Positions 24,514 to 33,787 of a DNA stretch of 48,690 bases are shown here, one piece after another. This DNA comes from Dorea sp. CAG:317. Its GTDB lineage: Bacteria; Bacillota; Clostridia; Lachnospirales; Lachnospiraceae. Location of the stretch: NCBI GenBank assembly GCA_000433535.1, contig FR892679.1:93170-141859 (forward strand). Reading direction: 5' to 3'. Made by a program: the position numbers and the translations under genes. Under the pieces are notes generated by a model. The model was not told the origin of the DNA and did no database searches. It saw nothing but the letters and a program-made list of their open reading frames with translations. Numbering within the stretch: the first letter of the stretch is position 1; each line of letters starts with the position of its first letter.

Positions 24514-27500
24514 CTATGCATCCAATTCATCTTCTAAAAGACTTACAGAAACCAAGGTGGATACGCCTTTTTCCTGCATGGTAATACCGTACAGTCGATC
24601 TGCCGCCGTCATAGTTCCTCTTCGATGTGTAATCACAATAAACTGTGTATATTTCGTCAACTTATGAAGATATTTGGCAAATCTTGTAACATTATTATCG
24701 TCCAGCGCCGCCTCGATCTCATCAAGAAGACAGAACGGAGACGGTTTCAAGTTCTGAATCGCGAAAAGAAGTGCGATTGCCGTAAGCGCCTTTTCTCCAC
24801 CGGACAGCTGCATCATATTCTGAAGCTTTTTCCCCGGCGGCTGTGCAATAATACGGATTCCCGCCTCTAAGATATCTTCATCCTCCATCAGTTCCAAAGT
24901 TCCCTTCCCGCCACCGAAGAGTTCCTTAAATACTGTATCAAATTCTGAACAGATCTTTGCGAACTGCTCTTTGAACTGTTTTCGCATTGCGGCATCCAGT
25001 TCTTCAATAATCTGCTCCAGAGTCGCCTCTGCCTCCACAAGATCATCGTGCTGTGTCTTTAGAAATTCATAACGCTCCGACACATTTTTATAATCTTCGA
25101 TAGCATTGACATTGACATCTCCAAGACTTCGGATTTCTCCTTTTAATTCAGAGATTCTCTTCTTCATTTTAGACAGGTCTGTCAGATTTTCGTCTCTGAG
25201 TTCAAGGGCGTGATTATACGTGATCTCATATTCTTCCCACATATAATTGATCTGCTTTTCAGAAGCTTCCTCATATCCTTCTTTCTGACTTTCCAGACGA
25301 AAGACTTCTTTGTCAAGCTGTGACATATGCTTGGACAGTTCTTCTCTCTTCTGAAGAAATGTCTTATGCTGCTGATTCAGCATTTCTCTGTCTTTTTTGA
25401 ATTTCTCGATTTCCTGCTGAATCTCCGTAAATAATTCTTTTGAATTTTCAATTGTCTGTCTAAGATCCGCAATCTGTTCTTCTTTTTCTTCAATCTCTTT
25501 GGATGTGCCGCTTTTACTTTCTTCCAGCTCTTTCATCTCCTGAGCAAACTTTTCCAGTTCGTCACGAATTCGAGTCACATTCTCTACAACAAAGGCTTCT
25601 TTTTGCTCCAGACCCGCACTGACAAGGTGGATCTCTTCTACTGTCTTCTGCTTTTCCGCCTCGAGCTCTCGTTCTTTTTCAAGTATGCTCTGCTCATTAT
25701 CTATCTTACCGGATAATTCCTCTTCAAGATGTTCTGAAGTATCAAGCTCTACGGTAATAGACTCCTGATTATCTACAATATCTGTGATCTGACGGTCCAG
25801 ATTTTCAGCTTCGGACTCTATATCCTCCAACGTATTGAAAATGGATCTGATGCGTCCTTCCGCCTGATCTACGTTCATCTTCGCTGTATTCTGGATGACA
25901 TAAGCCTTCTGAAGTTTTTCCTTTAAGGATTCAATCTCTTCATAGTAACCGGCTCTTTCCTTTCGAAGTCCGTTACAATATTCTTCCAACTGATCCATCT
26001 CAGATTTCAACTGTTTCACAGTCTTTTCAAATTCTTCTATTTCACGGCGTCTGCTCAACAGATTACTGGAATTCTTAAACGCTCCACCTGTCATGGAGCC
26101 GCCGGGGTTAATAAGCTCTCCTTCCAAAGTCACAATACGGATTGTCTGCTTATATTTTCTTGCAATGGCTGTTCCGTGATCAATGTGATCTACCACCAGT
26201 GTTCTGCCAAGAAGATAACCTGCCAGATCTCTGTATTTAGCATCCACATTGACAAGTGTACTTGCAATGCCGATCACACCGTTCTCTTTCAAAGCCTCCG
26301 GCTTGTGGAACGCTCCGTATGACTGAATACTGGTCAGTGGAAGAAATGTGGCACGGCCGAATTTGTTTTTCTTTAGAAATTGAATCATACGTTTCGCCGT
26401 ATCTTCATCTTCCGTAACAATATTCTGGATACTTCCGCCAAGCGCAGTTTCCACTGCAACCTCGTATTCCTTTTCAACTTTGACAATGTCTGCCACAACG
26501 CCAAGAAGTCCCGGCTCCTGCTTCTTATTATCCATGACTCTTCGAATACTGTTACCGTAACCGTCATAGCGTTCTGTAATATTTTTCAAAGATTCAAGTC
26601 TTGACTGCTCTCTGTGATAAGCCGTCTGACCAATGCGGAATTTCTCCGTTTCTTTGGCAAGGATTCTCTGAATATCTTCTATTTTCTTTTCATAGGCATG
26701 GTGTTCATCACTCAGACGAATAATCTGATCCGAGATATTCTGAAGCTCACCTGTGTACTTGTTTTTCTCTTCATTTTGAAGCTCTACTTCACTTCTCGCC
26801 TCAAGAATCCGCTGGTTGATCTGCGCTTTCCGCACTTGGATCTGTTCCAGCATTGTATCGTATTTTTGAATTTTGGCTTTTGTAGAAGCACGGTTATTTA
26901 AAAGTTCTATAATATCGCTTTTATTCTTCTCAATCCCGTCTGACAGAGCCGCGATTCTACTCTGTACTTCGATCAATTCTTCTCTTGCGGCATCCTCAAC
27001 TGCTTTTCGTTCTTTAAGCTCTGTCTGCAAGCTTTCACGCTCTTTGCCAAGTTCCTTTAGCTGCTGCTCTCTGGTCCCTGTCTCAGATTGAATCGTAAGC
27101 GCTCTCTGTGCGTAGTGCTCATCATTCATATGGGCACTGTTGATCTGTTCCTTTAACAGCGCGATTTTATTCTCCAACTGCTGTTTCAGCATCGTAGTTT
27201 CATTTAACTGATTCTTTGCATGTTCAATAGACTCGTCAATGGTGTCTACCTGTTCTTCCACAGCCTCATATTCCTGCTTCATATCCTCGTACCGGATACC
27301 AGCCTCAGATAATTCTTCCTGCGTCAATGCAAGCTTTCCTTCTGTGCTTTTTAACAGTTCACGAATTCGTTCTGTCTCCAACAGGAACATATTGATATCG
27401 TAAGTTTTTAAGGACTCTTTCTTCTTTAAATACTCTTTTGCCTTCTCTGACTGACGTTCCAGCGGACCAATCTGCTTCTCAAGTTCCGCCAAAATATCAT

Positions 27501-28074
27501 TGACACGAAGAAGATTCTGCCGCTCTTCCTCCAGCTTTTTTACAGATAACAGCTTTCTTCTTTTAAATTTCACAATTCCGGCAGCCTCGTCAAAAAGTTC
27601 TCTGCGCTCCTCCGGTTTCCCGCTTAAGATTTTATCAATCTGACCCTGTCCGATAATCGAATATCCTTCTTTACCGATACCGGTATCATAGAACAATTCG
27701 TTGACATCTTTCAATCTGCATGTACTTCCGTTGATCAGATACTCACTTTCACCGGAACGATATAATTTTCTCGCTACCGTTACCTCTTCATAATCAATGG
27801 GAAGCTGATGATCTGAATTATCTAATGTAATTGCAACAGATGCGTAGCTTAACGGTTTTCGATTCTCCGTACCTGAGAATATCACATCCTGCATAGTACC
27901 GCCACGAAGCTGTTTGACTCTCTGCTCTCCAAGTACCCAGCGCACCGCATCTGCAACGTTACTTTTTCCACTTCCATTCGGTCCCACAATTCCGGTAATT
28001 CCATTGTGAAAATCAAATTTCAGCTTATGGGCAAAAGATTTAAAGCCCTGAACTTCTATACTCTTTAAATACAT
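24514..28074 (-). CDS. smc: Chromosome segregation ATPase SMC
   Basis: 1186 residues, full length. Walker A GPNGSGKSNVADAVRW near residue 32, long coiled coils at about 170-500 and 670-1010, a hinge domain at about 515-670 (LLGVVADIVKVEKEYEVAVE; GGSMTGGAF), and the C-terminal signature LSGGEKALTAIALLFAI with Walker B FCLLDEIEAALDD. Forms the condensin core with ScpA/ScpB (not in the window). It lies 8 bp after rnc and ahead of ftsY. Confidence 0.98.
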   Translation of the reverse strand: MYLKSIEVQGFKSFAHKLKFDFHNGITGIVGPNGSGKSNVADAVRWVLGEQRVKQLRGGTMQDVIFSGTENRKPLSYASVAITLDNSDHQLPIDYEEVTVARKLYRSGESEYLINGSTCRLKDVNELFYDTGIGKEGYSIIGQGQIDKILSGKPEERRELFDEAAGIVKFKRRKLLSVKKLEEERQNLLRVNDILAELEKQIGPLERQSEKAKEYLKKKESLKTYDINMFLLETERIRELLKSTEGKLALTQEELSEAGIRYEDMKQEYEAVEEQVDTIDESIEHAKNQLNETTMLKQQLENKIALLKEQINSAHMNDEHYAQRALTIQSETGTREQQLKELGKERESLQTELKERKAVEDAAREELIEVQSRIAALSDGIEKNKSDIIELLNNRASTKAKIQKYDTMLEQIQVRKAQINQRILEARSEVELQNEEKNKYTGELQNISDQIIRLSDEHHAYEKKIEDIQRILAKETEKFRIGQTAYHREQSRLESLKNITERYDGYGNSIRRVMDNKKQEPGLLGVVADIVKVEKEYEVAVETALGGSIQNIVTEDEDTAKRMIQFLKKNKFGRATFLPLTSIQSYGAFHKPEALKENGVIGIASTLVNVDAKYRDLAGYLLGRTLVVDHIDHGTAIARKYKQTIRIVTLEGELINPGGSMTGGAFKNSSNLLSRRREIEEFEKTVKQLKSEMDQLEEYCNGLRKERAGYYEEIESLKEKLQKAYVIQNTAKMNVDQAEGRIRSIFNTLEDIESEAENLDRQITDIVDNQESITVELDTSEHLEEELSGKIDNEQSILEKERELEAEKQKTVEEIHLVSAGLEQKEAFVVENVTRIRDELEKFAQEMKELEESKSGTSKEIEEKEEQIADLRQTIENSKELFTEIQQEIEKFKKDREMLNQQHKTFLQKREELSKHMSQLDKEVFRLESQKEGYEEASEKQINYMWEEYEITYNHALELRDENLTDLSKMKKRISELKGEIRSLGDVNVNAIEDYKNVSERYEFLKTQHDDLVEAEATLEQIIEELDAAMRKQFKEQFAKICSEFDTVFKELFGGGKGTLELMEDEDILEAGIRIIAQPPGKKLQNMMQLSGGEKALTAIALLFAIQNLKPSPFCLLDEIEAALDDNNVTRFAKYLHKLTKYTQFIVITHRRGTMTAADRLYGITMQEKGVSTLVSVSLLEDELDA

Positions 28075-28082
28075 AGTTTCAC

Positions 28083-28778
28083 CTACTTTTCGTTTTTTGC
28101 CCGCAGTTTTAAAATACTCTCATATGCAGCACTTTGCTCCGCAGCTTTCTTCGTTCTTCCTGCTCCCACTCCAAACCTCTCTTCTCCGATATATACTGCA
28201 TATTGGAAAGTTTTGTTGTGATCCGGTCCGGATTCTCCAATCATCTCGTATCTGATACCTTCTTTATACTCTGACTGTACGATTTCCTGCAAGATAGTCT
28301 TGCTATCAAAAAAGAGTTTTTTATTCTCCAGATCATTTAAAATATATTTCATAACAAACTCTTTTGCATTAGCAAAACCACCGTCAATGTAAATAGCCCC
28401 GATCAAGGCTTCCAACGCATCAGAAGTCAGTGAATCTCTTTTTCTTCCTCCGGTAGCTTCCTCACCTTTTCCAAGGATCAGATATTCTCCGAGGTCAATC
28501 TCCCTCGCACAAAAAGCCAGTGAAGGTTCACACACCATACTTGCTCTTGCCTTCGTCAATTCTCCCTCCGGCATTTCTTCATTGGAAAAAAATAAAAACT
28601 CACTGGATACCAGTTCCAAAACAGCATCCCCTAAAAATTCCAGTCTCTCATTACATTCACTTTTCGGGAGCTGCTTTTCATTAGCATACGAACTGTGAAG
28701 CATGGCCTTCTTCAACAAGTTTTTATCCTGAAACTTATATCCGATTTTCTGTTCCAGTTCTTCTATATTTTTTCTCAT
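28083..28778 (-). CDS. rnc: Ribonuclease III
   Basis: 231 residues. The catalytic signature NERLEFLGDAVLEL lies at about 43-56, with a second acidic site in TSDALEALIGAIYIDGG near 115. The double-stranded RNA binding domain is at about 158-226 (SEYKEGIRYEMIGESGPDH ... GAGRTKKAAEQSAA). Processes rRNA precursors and dsRNA. GAGGT upstream of the ATG is a modest SD. It follows the acpP terminator, so its expression depends on readthrough or an unseen promoter. Confidence 0.97.
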   Translation of the reverse strand: MRKNIEELEQKIGYKFQDKNLLKKAMLHSSYANEKQLPKSECNERLEFLGDAVLELVSSEFLFFSNEEMPEGELTKARASMVCEPSLAFCAREIDLGEYLILGKGEEATGGRKRDSLTSDALEALIGAIYIDGGFANAKEFVMKYILNDLENKKLFFDSKTILQEIVQSEYKEGIRYEMIGESGPDHNKTFQYAVYIGEERFGVGAGRTKKAAEQSAAYESILKLRAKNEK

Positions 28779-28798
28779 AATAATAGATACCTCATAAA

Positions 28799-28826
28799 GC
28801 GAAAAAGCCCTTTAGGGCTTTTTCAC
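28799..28826 (-). terminator. Terminator after acpP
   Basis: GAAAAAGCCC (28801-28810) pairs with GGGCTTTTTC (28815-28824) around a 4-nt loop. It lies 15 nt past the acpP stop and reads with T-rich tail on either strand. Probably partial, since smc-block genes follow. Confidence 0.8.
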
Positions 28827-28839
28827 TTTCCTTCTATGC

Positions 28840-29073
28840 CTAGTCGTTAATTGCATTTTTGATCTGTTCTACAGCATCCCCTACTGTAACGATCTTCTCC
28901 GCTTCATCATTATCAATTTCGATATCAAAGGTTTCTTCAATTCCCATGATGATCTGAAAAATATCCAGAGAATCTGCACCCAGATCATCTACAAATGTAG
29001 ACTCCATTGTAATCTCCTGTGTATCCTGATTTAACACATCCATGATAATTGATTTTAATTTTTCAAATTCCAT
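28840..29073 (-). CDS. acpP: Acyl carrier protein
   Basis: 77 residues from ATG 29073. An ATG two codons earlier (29079) sits only one base from the GGAG and is rejected. The phosphopantetheine serine is S35 in LGADSLDIF. Acidic four-helix ACP of normal length. Carries acyl chains in fatty acid synthesis and for PlsX, whose gene is directly upstream; this plsX-acpP-rnc order is a common Firmicute arrangement. Confidence 0.97.
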   Translation of the reverse strand: MEFEKLKSIIMDVLNQDTQEITMESTFVDDLGADSLDIFQIIMGIEETFDIEIDNDEAEKIVTVGDAVEQIKNAIND

Positions 29074-29117
29074 AATCATTCTCCTTTTTCATTCATAATA
29101 CATCTATCCAACGGAAT

Positions 29118-30125
29118 CTACTCCGCTTGAATACTTTCTCTGATCTTCTCATTGATCTTCTGCTTTTTAAATGTTACACACTGCACCAGTGTATTACTGA
29201 TCTCTTTGCTCTTAGAACTTCCATGCGTCTTTACTACCAGACCATTAAGTCCAAGAAGCGGCGCTCCGCCGTGTTCTGCGGTATCAAACTTTTTCAGCGT
29301 CTCTTTTAATGCCGGTTTTACAAGAAGTGCTCCGATCTTGCTTCTTAAGTTTTTCATCATACCGCCCTTAATCTCGCGGATCAGCGTATTCCCCACACCT
29401 TCGAACAGTTTCAATATAATATTTCCTGCAAATGCCTCACAGACTATAACGTCCGCCTGACCGCTCGGAATCTCTCTTGCTTCTACGCTTCCGATGAAAT
29501 GAATACTCTTTTCTTCTTTTAACAACGGGAATGTCTCTTTTACAAGTGCATTTCCCTTTTCTTCTTCTGCGCCTATATTCACGATTCCAACAGTTGGATT
29601 TTTAATTCCCATTACATGTTCCATGTAAATAGAACCCATTTTTGCAAACTGTACAAGGTGGGACGGTCTTGCATCCACATTCGCTCCACAGTCTACCAGA
29701 AGCGATACGCCTTTCTCTGTAGGGATCAATGGAGCAAGCGGTGGTCTTTCTACTCCTTTAATCCTTCCGACGATTACCTGGCCTCCTACCAGAATAGCCC
29801 CGGAACTTCCCGCAGAAACAAAAGCATCCGCCTGACCTTCTTTCACCATCTTCATGCCGACTACGATAGACGAATCTTTTTTCTTTCGAATCGCATTTAC
29901 CGGTGGTTCTGCGGTCTCAATCACTTCCTCTGCATGAACAATTTCCATACGGCTTTTATCATAGGAATATTTCGCTAATTCTCTCTCAATATCTTCTCTT
30001 CGACCCACGAGAATAATGTGAAGACCAGCCTCTCTTGCGAGGGCGTCTACTGCTCCCTTGACGATTTCTCCCGGAGCATTGTCACCTCCCATGGCATCTA
30101 ACACTACTTTTGTCATATCTTCCAT
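29118..30125 (-). CDS. plsX: Phosphate acyltransferase PlsX
   Basis: 335 residues. Converts acyl-ACP to acyl-phosphate for phospholipid synthesis. The start has AGGAGG 7 nt upstream. VVLDAMGGDNAPGEIVKGA at the N-terminus, SAGSSGAILVGG near 103 and VCEAFAGNIILKLFEG near 225 are the family blocks. It has its own promoter at 30171-30199 and opens the plsX-acpP-rnc-smc-ftsY-ilvA run. No FapR-type operator was seen in that promoter. Confidence 0.97.
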   Translation of the reverse strand: MEDMTKVVLDAMGGDNAPGEIVKGAVDALAREAGLHIILVGRREDIERELAKYSYDKSRMEIVHAEEVIETAEPPVNAIRKKKDSSIVVGMKMVKEGQADAFVSAGSSGAILVGGQVIVGRIKGVERPPLAPLIPTEKGVSLLVDCGANVDARPSHLVQFAKMGSIYMEHVMGIKNPTVGIVNIGAEEEKGNALVKETFPLLKEEKSIHFIGSVEAREIPSGQADVIVCEAFAGNIILKLFEGVGNTLIREIKGGMMKNLRSKIGALLVKPALKETLKKFDTAEHGGAPLLGLNGLVVKTHGSSKSKEISNTLVQCVTFKKQKINEKIRESIQAE

Positions 30126-30170
30126 GATCTTTCCTCCTGACAGTATCTAAGCGCAATACTGCTAGAGTTC

Positions 30171-30199
30171 ATTCTACTAAACATTACTATAAAAATCAA
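30171..30199 (-). promoter_or_regulatory. plsX promoter
   Basis: Minus strand TTGATT (30194-30199) and TAGAAT (30171-30176), 17-nt spacer, about 45 nt before the plsX ATG. Confidence 0.6.
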
Positions 30200-30222
30200 T
30201 ATTTGTTGCAAAAAAAGCTGTT

Positions 30223-30906
30223 CTATTCGGCCACTAATCTTCCGTTCAGTATGGAGTATTTCTTCTCACTTTTATTTGCAAAATCAAGATCGTGAGTTAC
30301 TAAAATAATTGTTTTCTTCATTTCTCTGTGAAGCATATCAAAAATATCTTCCACCACTTTGCTGGAGGCATCATCCAGATTTCCTGTAGGCTCGTCGGCA
30401 AATAAGAACGGCGGGTCGTTACATAAGGCTCTTGCTATGGCAATTTTTTGCTTCTCTCCACCGGATAATTCCTGCGGATACTTTCCTAATAGCTGTCGAT
30501 CAATCTCAAGGTACTCCGAAAGTTCATGCGCGCGCTTTACCAGTTCTTCTTTATTCCTTTTATCCAGAAGCCCCGAAAGAATCACATTGTCAAGGACAGT
30601 TATTTCACTGAGAAGTTCATATTCCTGAAATACAAATCCCATTCTCCTTCTGCGTATATCTGCCAACTCGTCTGTCCAAAGCCCGGAAATCTTTCTTCCG
30701 TCTATGAATAGTTCGCCTTCCGTTGGCGACATCAGAAGTCCCACAATTTTAAGAAGCGTAGTTTTCCCACATCCTGATTTCCCGATAAATGACACATATT
30801 CTCCCTGCCCGATCACAACATCAATTCCTTTCAATACATCCACTGAAAGTTTCTCAGCTCCTGCTGACACATATGTTTTTTTAATTCCTTTTAATTCGAT
30901 CTTCAT
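30223..30906 (-). CDS. ABC transporter ATP-binding protein (MacB/LolD type)
   Basis: 227 residues from ATG 30906; the in-frame TTG two codons upstream is too close to the GGAGGAG and is not used. Walker A GKSGCGKTTLLK near residue 40, Q-loop FVFQEYELL, signature LSGGEKQKIAIARAL near 140, Walker B FLFADEPTGNLDD and switch His in ILVTHD. This is the LolD/MacB/FtsE-like class that works with FtsX-type permeases. Its ATG overlaps the stop of the permease gene (ATGA), so the two form a coupled pair. Substrate unknown; antimicrobial peptide or lipoprotein export are family options. Confidence 0.92.
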   Translation of the reverse strand: MKIELKGIKKTYVSAGAEKLSVDVLKGIDVVIGQGEYVSFIGKSGCGKTTLLKIVGLLMSPTEGELFIDGRKISGLWTDELADIRRRRMGFVFQEYELLSEITVLDNVILSGLLDKRNKEELVKRAHELSEYLEIDRQLLGKYPQELSGGEKQKIAIARALCNDPPFLFADEPTGNLDDASSKVVEDIFDMLHREMKKTIILVTHDLDFANKSEKKYSILNGRLVAE

Positions 30907-33362
30907 AAACAATGCTCCTCCTCATTACGATATATGATTCCATATACTGCTGCGTGTATCACAAAATAAATCCCCCACAGCAGCAGACAGGCCCCCGCAA
31001 AAGCAATTATTTCCGAATACGTCATTTTGCGAAGATAACAAGTAATCACAGCCAATGGCACAGACAATAACATGGCGTAAATAAGTGGTTTTATGAAAAC
31101 TTCTCCAAGTTCCCTTTTAAGAAATGATTTTAGTACAGATCGATAAGCCCCCAGAGACAAGAGTAAACGATATTTTTGACGTCGTTCCTTTCGTTCCAAC
31201 TGCATTTTCATTGCTTCTATGAGAAATACGCACATTATAAGAAGTGCGATTTCAAATAGTAATGATGTTTTTTTCAACATACGTTCTGTTTCAATATCAC
31301 GGACTTTTTCTGTTTTTCTGTAGCACGGCTGAATGGAACGGGACCATGAAGAATCTTCGGCATGGACTTTTTGAAAACTTTCAAGCCTCTTTTTTGCCTC
31401 TTTTTCTTTTCCTTTTCGAACATCCAATAGATAAAGCCTGCAAGGACCTTCTGTAACCGATAATTTTTCAAAATAATCATTTGAAAACACAACCAGATTT
31501 TCTTCTCTTCCACCTTGGAACACTCCGGTTAATACCTCTCTTTCCGTGCCAGCAACCTTTCTTGGAGGATACAACCTCTCTCTGGAAACAAATTGATAAT
31601 ATTGAAGCGGCTGTCCAATACGCACATATGGCTTTCTCCGACTCATATACCAATCCAGCGGATGGGCTTTTACTGACAAGTCCTGTTGAAATACAATATA
31701 GATTTCATCTCCTTTTAATTGGAGTTTTTCCTCCGGAAGTCCCAGGTTTTCTCGTAATTCCTTATATGTATTTTCGGAAATACCTACATGCTGCCCCTGT
31801 GGCCAGATAACTTTCATATAATAATTGTTAGCTACATCTATCCAGCTTACCGGGGCTCCCTGCACAGTTGTAACTCTCGTCATCGGATAAGACTTTACTT
31901 CTCCGATATCCTCTTCTTCTATCTTCTGAAATAATTCTTCGTCTTCTTCATAAGCCATACATACATAGTCATATGGAAATAAAGCTGCCGCTTCCGGCGC
32001 CGTTAAATTTCCTGCTAAATCCATTGACAGGACAGCAAAAAACACCAAATGCAATAAGAAAAGAAGACTTGACGTTCTATTTATGAGACATTTCCCCTTT
32101 CGCTTATTTCCGGCAACGTTCAAAAGAAGGACACCGCCGCCGATTCCAAAAAGTATCGTATAGATATTTTCACCATTTCTCGGCATTGAAAAACAATAAA
32201 AAGAGAGACCTGTAATAAGGGCACCTGTGAAGAATAATATTTTTTGAAACTTGGAATTACGATAAAAGTTATATCTAAAACGAACTGACTCCGTTTCTCT
32301 TATTCTTCCCCATTTATCATTTGTAAGAAAAGCGGTAATACATGCTACAACAAAATATACACCTGCGCTTTCTAAATATGCAGGGAAAGAACCTTGCAGC
32401 GGAAGCATAACTGTGGAATGCTTCTGAAAGCTCTCCCAAGCCAACAGATAAATTCCCATCCCCAAAATATGTCCAATTCCAAAAGACAGTACGATCAAAA
32501 TACAGTATTCAAGGAAACGAACCTGTGACTTGAAACCACTCCTTGCCCCCAGTCTCCAAAATGTCTGCTCCAGCGTTCTCCGATTTCTTGCATAATGATA
32601 AAACGCCAATACTTCAAAAAAGAGATATAAGATTATCGTCACTGTCGTTGCCGAGTGAACAATTCCACTAATACCTGTTGTCGGAATCGCATCCACGGTA
32701 CTGTATTCGTGCTGCAAATGTTCCCGCATTGTAAACAATACACAAAGTGTTGCAAAAAATATACTGTTTCCGATACAGATGAGGAATACGGATTTTTTCC
32801 GATGTGTCATTGCTCTTTTAACAACTTTCCAAATCTCTTTGTCATATTTCCCTTGAAAGAAAAGTCTTTTCTTTTTCTCGCTTTTTTCTTGTTGCTCCTT
32901 TACCTTTGTGCGTTCCCATTCTTTTGTAAATGTCTCATAATCTGAAGCATAACGACTGATCATGAATTCCGCAAAAACAAGAAGTACAGCAACCAACGCT
33001 GTCGGACAAGGCATATACCCTTGAAACGCAAAATAGGTAGCGATATACACAAGCTCTGCCCCGTATATCACCTTCCCTAGCAGACTCGAACGGATTCCCA
33101 AAATAAGAAGCACTGCTTTTATCCCCGACAGACAAGAGGCTGTCAGCGGAAAAATCAAAAAGTACGGCAACAGTTGAAGAATCGCCCCATTTTGAACTGT
33201 TTCTGTCAGAACGTCGTTAGCCGTGATTTTTCTATAAAATTCAAGAATTGTAAAGCTTTCATTTCCCATACACACCCACGGAAAAAACACAGCCAAAAAT
33301 ATAAGAAACAGTAACACAATACGGATATACTTTAACCGTTCTTTCTTCATATCATTCACCAT
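30903..33362 (-). CDS. Large FtsX-like ABC permease with extracytoplasmic domain
   Basis: 819 residues, not recognised to a named protein. About ten membrane helices lie in the first 450 residues. A large presumably extracytoplasmic region (about 455-685) follows, then three C-terminal helices preceded by ERKERRQKYRLLLSLGAYRS, the FtsX/MacB-type coupling segment. A KEKQ-rich cytoplasmic stretch is near 150-180. The layout resembles BceB-like or duplicated FtsX permeases, though no adjacent sensor kinase is present. Start ATG 33362 has AGGAAGGG just upstream; an ATG at 33350 (MKKERLKYIR) is a realistic alternative. The promoter with operator-like repeat is at 33406-33434. Confidence 0.85.
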   Translation of the reverse strand: MVNDMKKERLKYIRIVLLFLIFLAVFFPWVCMGNESFTILEFYRKITANDVLTETVQNGAILQLLPYFLIFPLTASCLSGIKAVLLILGIRSSLLGKVIYGAELVYIATYFAFQGYMPCPTALVAVLLVFAEFMISRYASDYETFTKEWERTKVKEQQEKSEKKKRLFFQGKYDKEIWKVVKRAMTHRKKSVFLICIGNSIFFATLCVLFTMREHLQHEYSTVDAIPTTGISGIVHSATTVTIILYLFFEVLAFYHYARNRRTLEQTFWRLGARSGFKSQVRFLEYCILIVLSFGIGHILGMGIYLLAWESFQKHSTVMLPLQGSFPAYLESAGVYFVVACITAFLTNDKWGRIRETESVRFRYNFYRNSKFQKILFFTGALITGLSFYCFSMPRNGENIYTILFGIGGGVLLLNVAGNKRKGKCLINRTSSLLFLLHLVFFAVLSMDLAGNLTAPEAAALFPYDYVCMAYEEDEELFQKIEEEDIGEVKSYPMTRVTTVQGAPVSWIDVANNYYMKVIWPQGQHVGISENTYKELRENLGLPEEKLQLKGDEIYIVFQQDLSVKAHPLDWYMSRRKPYVRIGQPLQYYQFVSRERLYPPRKVAGTEREVLTGVFQGGREENLVVFSNDYFEKLSVTEGPCRLYLLDVRKGKEKEAKKRLESFQKVHAEDSSWSRSIQPCYRKTEKVRDIETERMLKKTSLLFEIALLIMCVFLIEAMKMQLERKERRQKYRLLLSLGAYRSVLKSFLKRELGEVFIKPLIYAMLLSVPLAVITCYLRKMTYSEIIAFAGACLLLWGIYFVIHAAVYGIIYRNEEEHCL

Positions 33363-33385
33363 CCCTTCCTACATCGCATTTTATA

Positions 33386-33434
33386 TATCGATAATCTATA
33401 TATTTATTATATATCGTTCTTCGATATATTGCAA
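33386..33434 (-). promoter_or_regulatory. ABC-system promoter with inverted repeat in its spacer
   Basis: Minus strand TTGCAA (33429-33434) and TATAAT (33406-33411), 17-nt spacer. An inverted repeat ATATATCG-N5-CGATATAT (33409-33416 and 33422-33429) fills the spacer. A second palindrome TATCGATA (33386-33393) lies just downstream of the start. This is a typical repressor-operator layout; no candidate repressor gene is adjacent. Confidence 0.7.
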
Positions 33435-33443
33435 GATAAATAA

Positions 33444-33500
33444 AGCATGTGCCATGGCACATGCTAGAGCCGAGCGCGAGTGTACCGCCTTCGCGGAGCG
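33444..33500. repeat. 22-bp perfect palindrome next to a GC-rich block
   Basis: AGCATGTGCCATGGCACATGCT (two 11-base halves, 33444-33465) is a perfect palindrome. It is followed by a GC-rich stretch (33466-33500) containing CCGAGCGCGAG and CCTTCGCGGAGCG, unlike the AT-rich DNA on both sides. It lies between the rpmF terminator and the ABC promoter. It may be a mobile repeat or remnant (inference); no second copy was seen in the window. Confidence 0.6.
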
Positions 33501-33543
33501 TTTTTATAGAATAGGAAGATTACAAAGTAATTTCCAATTACAC

Positions 33544-33585
33544 AAAAAAACAAGGTTCCCACGTTCTCACGCGAAAACCTTGTTT
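33544..33585 (-). terminator. Terminator after rpmF
   Basis: AACAAGGTT-type arm (33549-33559) pairs with the arm at 33573-33584, with a 13-nt inner loop. On the minus strand the stem is followed by a T-run (33544-33550), about 20 nt past the rpmF stop. Confidence 0.85.
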
Positions 33586-33604
33586 TCCTCTCATTCAGTA
33601 ACAA

Positions 33605-33784
33605 TTAGTCCTGAGCAATGATTTCTTTTTTGTTGTAAGAGCCACATGCTTTGCACACTCTGTGAGGCATCATCAACTCGCCGCATTTGCTGCATTTTAC
33701 CAAGTTTGGAGCGCTCATTTTCCAGTTAGCTCTTCTTTTGTCTCTTCTTGCTTTAGAAGATTTATTCTTTGGACAGATTGACAT
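33605..33784 (-). CDS. rpmF: 50S ribosomal protein L32
   Basis: 59 residues, read directly from the minus strand (ATG 33782-33784, stop TAA 33605-33607). Begins MSICPKNKSSKARRDKRRAN and has the two cysteine pairs of zinc-containing L32: CSKCG near 32-36 and CKACG near 45-49. A strong SD, AAGGAGGTG, lies 6 nt before the ATG. It follows yceD directly, the usual bacterial pairing. Confidence 0.97.
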   Translation of the reverse strand: MSICPKNKSSKARRDKRRANWKMSAPNLVKCSKCGELMMPHRVCKACGSYNKKEIIAQD

Positions 33785-33787
33785 AGG

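Noticed and set aside
24514..24530. Longer ftsY start overlapping smc
   Set aside because: ATG 24530 has no SD; ATG 24500 has GAGGAG at 6 nt and the family N-terminus begins there.
30126..30222. FapR operator before plsX
   Set aside because: No TTAGTACC-type dyad could be found in the plsX upstream region.
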